A DNA stretch of 64,000 nt, from contig CDRNVI010000164.1 of NCBI GenBank assembly GCA_977017575.1, forward strand, positions 430,399-494,398, given 5' to 3'. The notes under the pieces were generated by a model, which ran no database searches, was not told where the DNA came from, and saw nothing but the letters and a program-made list of their open reading frames with translations. Of this stretch, positions 55,999 to 64,000 are shown in pieces (position 1 is the stretch's first letter; the number at the start of each line of letters is the position of its first letter). Both the position numbers and the translations under genes were made by a program. The stretch is from Paramoeba atlantica (Eukaryota; Discosea).

Positions 55999-56112
55999 CT
56001 GTCGGTTAACTATCGGTTAACCGTTTGAGAGTTTCTTGTCGGTTAGCTATCGGTTAACCGGTTAACCGCGATATTAGTCGACCAAACAACGGTTAACCGT
56101 TAGCCAACACTA
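55999..56112 (-). repeat. Right terminal inverted repeat region
   Basis: Inverted counterpart of the left end. It holds five or more GGTTAACC words, the shared TTGTTTGGTCGACTAA block (here as its reverse complement) and the terminal CCAACACTA. The repeated palindromic GGTTAACC words are likely transposase-binding subrepeats. Confidence 0.8.
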
Positions 56113-56431
56113 AAAAAAACAAACAAAAAAAGAGACCGTTTTTTTTTCATTTGAATTTTTGAATTTTTTGGGGGTGTTTTTTTTCTTTTTTCTTTCTTTT
56201 TTTGGTCGAAAAGGCAAAGATTGAGTTTTCGGCTTTTTGGCGAAGCGTTGTTTGAGATGAGTTTTGGCTGATGAAACGCAAGGAAATCAGGGATCAGAAC
56301 TCCCCTCAAATCTTTTTGAAGACCCAAAAAAGTGGGTTCGATGTAAATGAAATGAAATGATTCAAATTTGTTTTCTTCCTTTTTTTGTCTCAGTTTCACT
56401 TACGAAAAATTTCCATGAGTTTTTGTGACAT
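56113..56431. other. Spacer between transposon and tRNA array
   Basis: These 319 bp include the right target duplication (56113-56120), a T-rich stretch and then mixed sequence with no open frame or fold I could name. Confidence 0.4.
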
Positions 56432-56568
56432 GGAGCTGTAGTTCAATGGTAGAGCACCTCGCCAGCTTGGAACTTAATTGGTTCAAGCACTGCTTAAAAC
56501 AACAATGTGAAAATATTGGTTTAAACCGGTAATGTGAGGGGATACAGGTTCGAATCCTGTCAGTTCCA
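56432..56568 (+). tRNA. tRNA gene with anticodon-arm insertion, copy 1 (divergent)
   Basis: 137 nt. Acceptor arms GGAGCTG and CAGTTCC pair (one G-U). An A box (TAGTTCAATGGTAGAG), a B box (GGTTCGAATCC) and a T-run terminator are present. CTCGC pairs with GTGAG as anticodon stem, but about 65 nt lie between the arms instead of 7. A hairpin follows CAG (CTTGGAAC ... GGTTCAAG). The anticodon cannot be fixed. It differs from copies 2-4 in the insert. Confidence 0.7.
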
Positions 56569-56640
56569 ATCTTTTTTTTCTCCCATCTAAGACCCATCTC
56601 AGATCCACAACGACAGAAAGAAGATTGGTTTTTATCACTT

Positions 56641-56772
56641 GGAGCTGTAGCCCAATGGTAGAGCACCTCGCCAGCTTGGAATTTTCCAAGCAATGCTTGA
56701 ATTACATTATGAAAATATATGGATTTAAACATGTAACGTGGGGGAATACAGGTTCGAATCCTGTCAGTTCCA
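56641..56772 (+). tRNA. tRNA gene with anticodon-arm insertion, copy 2
   Basis: 132 nt, with the same arms, A/B boxes and T-run terminator as copy 1. The anticodon stem is CTCGC/GTGGG (one T-G, one G-T). The insert starts with hairpin CTTGGAATTTTCCAAG and has a second pairing TTACAT ... ATGTAA. Before the 3' stem the sequence reads ATGTAAC, which would be a normal loop with U33 and anticodon GUA (Tyr) if the insert lay 5' of it. Confidence 0.7.
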
Positions 56773-56849
56773 ATCTTTTTTTTCTTCCTCCATCATCCAA
56801 GACGCCCTCAGTTACACAATGACAGAATGATGTATGGTTTTTGTGAATT

Positions 56850-56981
56850 GGAGCTGTAGCCCAACGGTAGAGCACCTCGCCAGCTTGGATTTATCCAAGC
56901 AATGCTTGAATTACATTATGAAAATATATGGATTTAAACATGTAACGTGGGGGGATACAGGTTCGAATCCTGTCAGTTCCA
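56850..56981 (+). tRNA. tRNA gene with anticodon-arm insertion, copy 3
   Basis: 132 nt, nearly identical to copy 2. The first hairpin reads CTTGGATTTATCCAAG: the loop side changes while the stem is kept. The same ATGTAAC precedes the 3' anticodon stem. Confidence 0.7.
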
Positions 56982-57061
56982 TTCTTTTTTTTTTCTTCCT
57001 CCATCATCCAAGACTCACCACAGATTCACAATGACAAAATGAAGAATGGTTTTTATCACTT

Positions 57062-57193
57062 GGAGCTGTAGCCCAACGGTAGAGCACCTCGCCAGCTTGG
57101 ATTTATCCAAGCAATGCTTGAATTACGTTATGCAAATATACGGATTTAAACATGTAACGTGGGGGGATACAGGTTCGAATCCTGTCAGTTCCA
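57062..57193 (+). tRNA. tRNA gene with anticodon-arm insertion, copy 4
   Basis: 132 nt, like copy 3. The second helix has TTACGT against ATGTAA, a G-U pair in place of A-U, which again keeps the pairing. The copies and their flanks repeat about every 210 bp, so the array arose by tandem duplication. Confidence 0.7.
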
Positions 57194-57405
57194 TTCTTTT
57201 TTTTTCAATGCTTCATTTTTTGTTTTGTTGCTTGGCGATGAGGAAGATTTTTTTTTTCCTTTTCCTTTTTGCCATTTCCCCTCTTTTTTCGATTTCTTTT
57301 TTCGATTTCTTTTTTCTTAAATTGGAATGAATGAAAAAAATTGAGTCATAAATACATTCTTTTCTCCTACATCTCCTCCTCCTCTCTCTTGTCATGTTTT
57401 TTTTA

Positions 57406-60400
57406 TCAGGAACTAATTCCCTTAACCTGTTCGAGAAACAAATTGCAAACAGGATCTTGAGACTGAAGAAAACTGGTTAAATCAGTCCCGTAAGGAGAAA
57501 GGGAGACTTTCAAAGTGGGATCGGGAGAGACTTCTCGAGAATGCATTGATCCTTGTTGGGAACAAAACACAATAAACTGGGAAAGTTGGCTATGACAAGC
57601 CTCAAATTCAGAGTGCTGTTGACAGAATGTAAGGATCCTGAAAAAAGTGATGGCCATCAATCGAGATTCTTGTGGGAGTAACCCGTGTAGGGGGAACGAA
57701 ATTAGACAATGAAGAAGCTTCCCAAAAACCTCTCTTTCATTTTGGAATTGGGACAAAACAAAATTCGGATCCAATGCAATTAAACGACCAAACAACAACA
57801 AGTAATAAACTTTCAGATGTTCTTCCTCACCACAACTCACTTGAAGGCCAAGGAGCCGATCAATGATTCGTCTAAGTAAATCGACCGTCACAGGAGGATC
57901 AATCTTTACAATTCGAGTGGTAAAAGCATGAAAGATCGTAAAAGCGTTCAGTGCCATTGGTGCTGAAACCTCATCAAGAATTTTCCAAGTTAAGTGCAAA
58001 ATTAAGTGGGAGTGTGTCCTGATACCTTGATCATCTCCCAAACATAAATAATGGAGCAAGACATGGAGAATAGGGAGGGTTTGCTCGAAGAGACTCCCAT
58101 CGATGATAGGTTGTAATAGGGGAAGAAGACCCCACAGTTCTTGGGGAAAAGATTGTTTGGTTGTTTGCCTCAAAATGGAGTGCCAAAGTCGAACTCCATC
58201 TTCAAGTAAGTCCTCTTGAGATTCAGATGTAACGACATTCAAGGAATCTTGAATTAAAGGAAGAATTCGGAGAAGTTGAGGCAGAGGTAATCCTGGTCCA
58301 TGAGCTTTTACCACACGCCTTAAACTTCTCAAGATATTAAGACGCAAAAGCTCTGCTTCACTGTCATGATTCAAGTTCCACAAATGGGTAAGCAAAGAAA
58401 AGAGAGAATCTAACGCAGCTTGGATATCTTTTCCAAGAATTTTCACTATTTCTGACACAACGTTTAAAACTTGGATATGGATAAAACTTCGACGCAAACG
58501 AGTAACTAGATCGATTAAATAAGAGAAGATCTCGGAAACAAAAGGGAAGAAAGCCTCTTTGTTAAAATCAAACCCCATCACAACATTTCTTAATGCAATG
58601 GAACCCCAAATTCTGACGACTAAATCTTCTTCAGTTCGAAGGAGAAAACGGAGAGTCGAGTAGATTACTGGGCTGAGTTCTTTTGGAATTTCAATTCCGG
58701 AGAGACAAAACCAATTTTCAATGATAACTGCAATCCGTCGACGGATGAGACGATATCGAGGGTCTTGGAACTGGAGGTCAAGAGCAAATGATTTCTCAAA
58801 TAACTCTTCAAATGACACTTGGTCTTTCAAGTCAAGACCACAGAGAGCCAAAGCGTTGTAGACAGCATCTTTTTGCAAGATCGATAGAAGGGGGATATTT
58901 GGATTTCTCTCCGCTTTTAAACAACCGCCAAGAAGATCGAGAATCACTGGAAGGCAACATTGAGGCGATTTTTGACAAAGAGTCGAAAACAAGATTTCAG
59001 CACAAGGGCGAACACGTTCTTGCCAAGAGTTAAGTTCCGTCATTACAAGTTGTTCGGGATCATTTTCCCATTCTTCAAGATCTGTCGGAGTCATCACAAA
59101 ATATACACAAATGAGAAGTCGGCAAAGTTCTTGGATCGTTTGAGGGGTAAAGTAAGTGTCAAGTGCGCTAGCTGCTTCGAGAACCTAAAAAAGTTTTTTT
59201 TTTTTGATTAATATTTCCAAGTAAAGTTTGGTCAACAACAAAGAGAAAAAAATATCAAGAAATAAGAAAAATTAATCCACAAAAAGAAGTCTCTGATTTA
59301 CGAACCTAATATAAATATAATCACAATTAAACAACAACAAAAAAAAAAAAAAAGAAAAGTTTACCTGAGAATTTTGTGAATCATCTCCTGAGGTGACTCG
59401 GTACTCAAGCGTATTCAAAACGTCGTGAAAGAAGGTCAAAGAACCAATACAAAACTTCTCAAATTCAATGAAACCATTGACAGATCGTTCTTCATTCGAA
59501 AGAAACTGAGCAAGAGTGTTTAAAGAAAGCGTCAAATGGTGTCGAAAAGCAAGTGGCTCTTTTTCTTGCATCGCCAAGATCGTTCGAATCCCAAGAAGCA
59601 TCAACTTTGAATAAGTTTTTTGCAAAAAGGGAATCTTTTTTCTGAAGGAATCGAATTGGGGAAAATAGAGGAGAATTTGGTGAACCCATTGACGGATAGC
59701 TTTTCCATGTGCACCAAAGACTTTTCCTTTACTTTGCCAAGTTGCACCATTTGAAAGAGAAAGATTCCCACCGCTCCCGCTACCACCACCACTGCTACTG
59801 CTACTACTACTACTACTACTACTCCCATCTGATGATGCAAGATTTTCGCTCGATTGATTTTCAGAAATCTCAAAGAGACCCGCCTGAAACATCGATAAGA
59901 AAAGTCGGAAACAAGCAATGTTGAAATCTCCAAGACAGAGGAGAGATGGTCCTTTGGTCTCAATTTCGGTTGGAAGAAGAGATGATGTTTCAGCTAAAAG
60001 TTCTTCAACAGAGAGACGCCATTCAAAAAGAAGAATTTTAAGTACAAAGGGCATAATGTTTCGAAAACAGAGAATCGCAGATTGACGTGAACTATTCTCG
60101 ACGACCATTCGAAGTGCTTTTGCGGAATTAAGACGTTGATGAGGGATACGAATTTGGAGTTGGGTTAAAAGTTGAGAGATTACATCTGGCCAGATTTCAG
60201 GAAAGTCAAACGTTGATATTTGTGCGATGGAGAGGTTGCATTGCTCGCTTACCAATCGATCCTCCACTTTTAATGATTCGAGGAAAATTTCTCGGATTCT
60301 TTTCTTCAACATCTCGTTCAACAAATTCCAGTTTGTTCGAATTAAATTTTTGACAACAACAATAGCTGATAAACGAAGACTCGGTTCACACATGTTCGGG

Positions 60401-60573
60401 GTCAGAGCGAGCTGTAAAAGACCCAGATACAAACCTTCGTTTTCCTTCATCCCATCAAACTGATTCTCAACAGCAATTCGTGTTTCATTATCATGAGATC
60501 TTAACTGAGAAAGGAGATGGACAAGAAAGGGAGGGTCGACACCATTCTGCACCACAGCGTCGTGGTGAGACAT
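57406..60573 (-). CDS. IPO11: Importin-11-like nuclear transport receptor
   Basis: Two exons, 60573-59365 and 59184-57406, give 995 aa (human importin-11, 975). The start MSHHDAVVQNG follows a T-rich leader. Residues 25-110 form the importin-beta N-terminal region (SLRLSAIVVVKNLIRTNW). Throughout are HEAT helices. The middle matches importin-11: PTDLEEWENDPEQLV then WQERVRPCAEILF, KDAVYNALALCGL and YRLIRRRIAVIIENW, LRTEEDLVVRI. It carries cargo such as ubiquitin-conjugating enzymes into the nucleus under Ran control. A serine/glycine run interrupts the first third. Confidence 0.87.
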
Positions 60574-60771
60574 TTCATTGAACGCAAAACACAAAACGCA
60601 AAACGCGGGTTGGAAGAAAAAAACCAAAACGCACAAAAAAAAAAAAGAAACACAAAAAAAAAGAAACACAAAAAAGAAACACAAAAAAGAAACACAAAAA
60701 AAAAACAAGAGGGGAAAAATCTCTATTAAGCAAAAAATAAGAAACTTTTTAGCGCCCTAAAAATAATTTGA

Positions 60772-60777
60772 TGACGT
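60772..60777. promoter_or_regulatory. CRE-like TGACGT site, IPO11/COX6A divergent promoter
   Basis: GATGACGTGAG lies 49 bp upstream of the COX6A start in the 252-bp divergent spacer. It is another instance of the motif seen upstream of eL32, the FHA gene and peroxiredoxin. Confidence 0.35.
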
Positions 60778-60825
60778 GAGACAAAAAGTCTTTCTTTTTT
60801 TGCGTTTTCTGGTTGGCCCGAAACG

Positions 60826-61473
60826 ATGTTTTCTATCGCTCGCTCTTCTTTCCGTGTTGCCAACTCTGGTGTTGGTTCTCAAATTGCTCGAAGACAAATG
60901 TCTGGAGTCCCTTCTGCACCTATTCTTTCTGGTTTGTGACGTTTTTTTGGTCTTTTTTTATTTGTTATGTTGTTGGTGATTTTTGGGGAAAAAGGGGAGG
61001 TAGGAGGAGAGCTTTCTCTTTGAAACCAAAATTTCCCTTCCTTAAAGCACCCTTTTTCATTTTTTTTTTTCATTTTTTGTTGGAAAGGTTGTGGTTGGGT
61101 TGATTCGCAACACTATTTGCGAAAATCACACCAATCTGCGAAACTCACAATTTTTGTTTTTCTCTCTCTCCTTTTATTGAGAAAAAATTGACACTTTTTT
61201 TTAGGAAAAGTTAACAAGTGGTATTTGATTTCTTTGGGAGCAGGAGTTCCTGTCCTCTTGTTTACTGCTTATACGACCATTAAAGAATTGTCTGGACATC
61301 ATGGACATCGGGGGTGAGTCTTTCTTTTTTTTTTTTGACCATCCAACCAAGAAGATTTTCTAATCGATTTCCGTTTCAGAACTGACTATAAGCACCTTCA
61401 AATCAGAACAAGACGATTTCCATGGGGAGATGGAACTGTTTCCTTTTTCAACCGTGGCAAATCCGACCATTAA
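60826..61473 (+). CDS. COX6A: Cytochrome c oxidase subunit 6A
   Basis: Three exons, 60826-60931, 61205-61313 and 61380-61473, give 102 aa. The N-terminus (MFSIARSSFRVANSG) is a mitochondrial presequence. A single hydrophobic helix (LISLGAGVPVLLFTAYTTI) follows. The diagnostic C-terminal motif YKHLQIRTRRFPWGDG then SFFNR matches the COX6A signature (HLRIRTKPFxWGDGNHTFF). It is an accessory subunit of complex IV in the inner mitochondrial membrane. Intron 1 contains two GCGAAA(A/C)TCAC words of unknown meaning. Confidence 0.92.
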
Positions 61474-61648
61474 TTATCTGAAAAAGTAAAGATATCTTTT
61501 TAAAGAATTACTCCTGCCCTCCCCCTTTTTTTTTTTTCGGAAATCAACAACACCACAACAGCATGCTGTTTTTTTCTCTCTCACCTTTCCCTCCCCCCCA
61601 AATCTCTCTTCTCTCTTCTCTCTCTCTCTTTCTCTTTCTCTTTCCTTC

Positions 61649-64000
61649 TTATACACAAAATGTTTCAATTGAATAACTTCCTTGCGATCGAAATTTGGCT
61701 TCCTTCCGATGAGTCAAGTTCCAGAGATGACCCGCAATCGTACTAAGTTCTTTCGAGATGAGAATTTCCTCTTGAACAAGAAGAGATATGTCGAGTAAAA
61801 GTGAGCAACATTCTTTCGAGAAAAGAAGAGTGGAAAGGTGGGAATCGATCAAGGACATAGTCCATTCAAGGCAATGTTCCAATGAGGGAGATTTGAAGAT
61901 TACTTCTGAGATTGTGAGTTCCCCTCCAATCTTGAAGCAAGATTCGCCAGCAAGTCTCTCTTTCAATTTCAGTAAAAGGAAGATCACGTCGTTTTCTTTT
62001 AACATTGTCAATGCAAGGCGAAGAAAATCGTCATTGACTGGTCTCCGTAACAAAAGGTTCAGTAGGAGTTCCACAATTTCTTTGTTCGACAAGACACGTT
62101 CATCCTCAGAGACTTTGAAGTGGCTCTGTGCCAATCGTTCAAATTTTACACCATTTACGGTTGATTGGACGAGAAATTGAATGATTTTCACAAGATCCAC
62201 CTCTGAGATATCATGAATGAAACGGAGACAATCTCTGAGAATGTCAACTCGCTGATGCTCAATAACCATAGGGATAAGAGTTGGAAAAGATCGAGAGTAG
62301 AAGTAATGAGATTCAATCAATGTTTTCAAAGGAACCCAAAATCCTGTGGGATTATTTTTTTTTTTAAAAAAAAAAAGAATGGTTTAGTTTTGATCAGACT
62401 CATTGTAACCAAACGGAAGAAAAAAAAACCTGAATTCGAATTCCCGGCACACTCTGCCAGACAACGTTTCCCGACTGATTGTACAAAATTAAAAGACAGA
62501 TTTGGATCATCATGAGATCGAAGCTTTTGTTCAACGAGAGCCTTTTTCCGATTTCCTGAAATTGCCGAATACACCCTCATGTCAGTTTTGGGGGTAATGA
62601 ATTTCAACTTTGGAGGATCAAAGACACCGGTTTCACCTTTTCGAAAAGAAAGAAAATCAGAAAAAATCAGAAAAAAAAAAGAACAAAAAAAGATTCTAAT
62701 AATAAAATCGAAATAAAAACCTTCAATCTGAATGCTATCTACAAAAGGTTGAAAAATCTTCATAAATGCCTCAATCGAAGAACTCTTTTTAGGGTTTGTG
62801 AGAGCCATAATTGTTTCCTGCTCGCGCTTTTCCCTCGAGAAAAAGGATTCTTCAAATCTTTGGCAACCTGTCTCTTGATCTAGAAAAATAATATTATTTT
62901 GTCAATACAATGCTCACTCCAACAACACAGAATTTAAAGTCACATTACACAACAGAAAGAGAAGGGGGAAAAAAGGGTCTCAAAAAAGTAGACCTGTAAT
63001 TACTGGGCTGAGTTCCATTTTTGTATAAGTTGAAAGAGGCCCTTGGGAGAGCTTTTCTTTTGTTGCAGGATCGACATACAGAAGTGTGTTTTGAGCTTTT
63101 CCCATAAGCGATGCGAGAGAAGAACCCTCAGGGAAGCTGATTGGGGAAACAACGATCGAATCAGGAAGAGCAATTGAAACAAAGTGGGCATTGCGACTTT
63201 TGATAAGTTGAAGATAATCTGAAGTTGTTGAGGTGATTGATTGAGAGGAATGGAGAGTACCAAAGTTTGTGTCCCAGATTGTAAAATGAAGTGAAAAGTT
63301 GCCACTTTCATCTTGTCTCTGGCCAAGCATTCCAAGGTAAGACGAGTTGAGAAATACAATTGTAACCGGTTTTGGTGATGATGAAGCCGCGGAAGATTGT
63401 TCTTCAACAAGGTTCTTCTTTCGCTTTCTTTTAGGAGTTGACGAAAGTTCCATCTGGTCTTCAGGTTGGGAATCAGTTGAAGTAAACGCAGAGACACGAT
63501 GACCAAAAACTTTGGTCAAGGAAAGAGAGTTGCTGCTTTGTTCATCCGATTGTCCAAGCTGATATGAATACACTTCCCATTCTCCATCATCCCAAAATAG
63601 AGACACTTTACGAGAGCTTTGATCAATAGTGAAAGAAGAACAAACCCTTCGAGTGGAGTTCTGCTTTTTCTTGGGTGATTGTACTTTCAATTGTGCAAAG
63701 GGTTTCGAGCTCGATTGTGACAAAAGTTCATAATTCTTGATATTAGAATCACCATTTTCAATTTTCGCAGGTAATCCAACTGAAATTATTTCCAGGAACA
63801 CTTCCGAAGATTTACCTTTTAATTGAAGAAAGATATCGACACAACACTTATGAGTGTCTGGATTCGTCGTTTCCGACGGAGAAAGGAAGACAGAGGCACC
63901 AATCACCTCGACCTTATCCTTTCTGGAGAGTTTGAACATATGAGGATTTTCGAGGAACTTTTGGTCAATCACTCCAAGTTCACCATTCTGAAACACAATC
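61649..64000 (-). CDS. NOL11: NOL11-like rRNA synthesis/processing factor (5' end outside window)
   Basis: Four exons are visible: beyond 64000 to 62994, 62879-62721, 62636-62430 and 62343-61649; the start lies outside. The first exon encodes WD/propeller-type strands (LHFTIWDTNFGTLHSSQSI, DSIVVSPISFPEGSSLAS) and a KRKRKK nuclear signal. The C-terminal part is helical: CLEWTMSLIDSHLSTLLF, then SYSIETFCV at the very end. Animal NOL11 ends with the same arrangement (MDWICLLLDANF ... GLYSIEVLELF). NOL11 is a t-UTP component needed for Pol I transcription and early pre-rRNA processing in the nucleolus. Confidence 0.78.

Larger units (their letters stand above)
54107..56112. mobile_element. hAT-like DNA transposon, 2.0 kb, without visible transposase
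   Basis: The element begins TAGTGTTGG and ends CCAACACTA. Both flanks carry the same 8 bp, AAAAAAAC (54099-54106 and 56113-56120), a target-site duplication of hAT length. Subterminal regions at both ends share CGGTTAACCGGTTAACCG, TTGTTTGGTCGACTAA and GGTTAACCGATA in inverted orientation. Inside are two convergent genes, neither with a DDE/RNase-H, BED-plus-hATC or other transposase signature. It is therefore probably non-autonomous, mobilised in trans, and carrying cargo. The intact ends and duplication suggest fairly recent insertion. Confidence 0.8.

Noticed and set aside
56641-56772. tRNA-Ala(AGC) reading of the inserted tRNA genes
   Set aside because: AGC appears near the expected place, but U33 would be missing and the better-paired anticodon stem shifts the loop; left unassigned.
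56432-57193. tRNA-derived SINEs instead of tRNA genes
   Set aside because: Both acceptor arms pair, each copy ends in a T-run directly after the discriminator base, there is no A-rich tail or target duplication, and the unit repeats regularly in tandem.
1-64000. CRISPR arrays, bacterial operons, rRNA genes
   Set aside because: None seen; spliced genes and Pol III tRNA genes show a eukaryotic nuclear sequence.

Overview
The window is nuclear DNA of a single-celled or simple eukaryote with a compact, intron-rich genome. Genes lie a few hundred bases apart on both strands. Introns are GT-AG, mostly 40-150 nt and very T-rich, and many proteins carry long simple-sequence tracts (E/K, S, Q, PQAP). 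The gene set (RNASEK, ITFG1, NOL11, IPO11, FAM133, a CECR2/RSF1-type DDT-WHIM protein, COX6A, PRPF4B, a CARMIL-like LRR protein) suggests a lineage near animals, such as a unicellular holozoan or another opisthokont protist. That placement is inference; no species is claimed. All exon coordinates were worked out by hand from reading frame, splice signals and recalled family sequence.

Layout from left to right: a giant HEAT-like/coiled-coil/multi-TM gene (-, runs off the left edge); an RRM protein (+); a DDT-WHIM chromatin protein (-); ribosomal protein eL32 (+); RNASEK (-); an unrecognised gene (+); PRP4 kinase (-); ITFG1-like FG-GAP protein (+); TOM40 (-); an MFSD8-like transporter (-); an O-fucosyltransferase-like enzyme (-); and an eEF1B protein joining a gamma-type GST to a beta-type exchange domain (-). 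From about 28.9 to 33.4 kb lies an array of five intact paralogues (two -, three +) of a small cysteine/histidine-rich protein I do not recognise, built from a duplicated metal-site-like module. It abuts mitochondrial-type seryl-tRNA synthetase (-), which hosts a tRNA-Gln gene in an intron.

The right half holds an FHA-FYVE-PH-like-LRR protein (+), a 2-Cys peroxiredoxin with a charged extension (-), a UBL-A20-AN1 protein (+), a RhoGAP protein with an N-myristoylation motif (+), a FAM133-like protein (-) and the DNA primase small subunit (-). A 2.0-kb hAT-like DNA transposon with an 8-bp target duplication sits 30 bp upstream of the primase start; it has two genes but no recognisable transposase. 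Next come four tandem tRNA genes with an unusual insertion of about 60 nt in the anticodon arm, then importin-11 (-), COX6A (+) and NOL11 (-, runs off the right edge).

Most genes are housekeeping (translation, mitochondrial import and respiration, splicing, replication, rRNA synthesis, nuclear transport). The accessory interest is in the zinc-module array, the transposon, the odd tRNA cluster and several unusual domain fusions.
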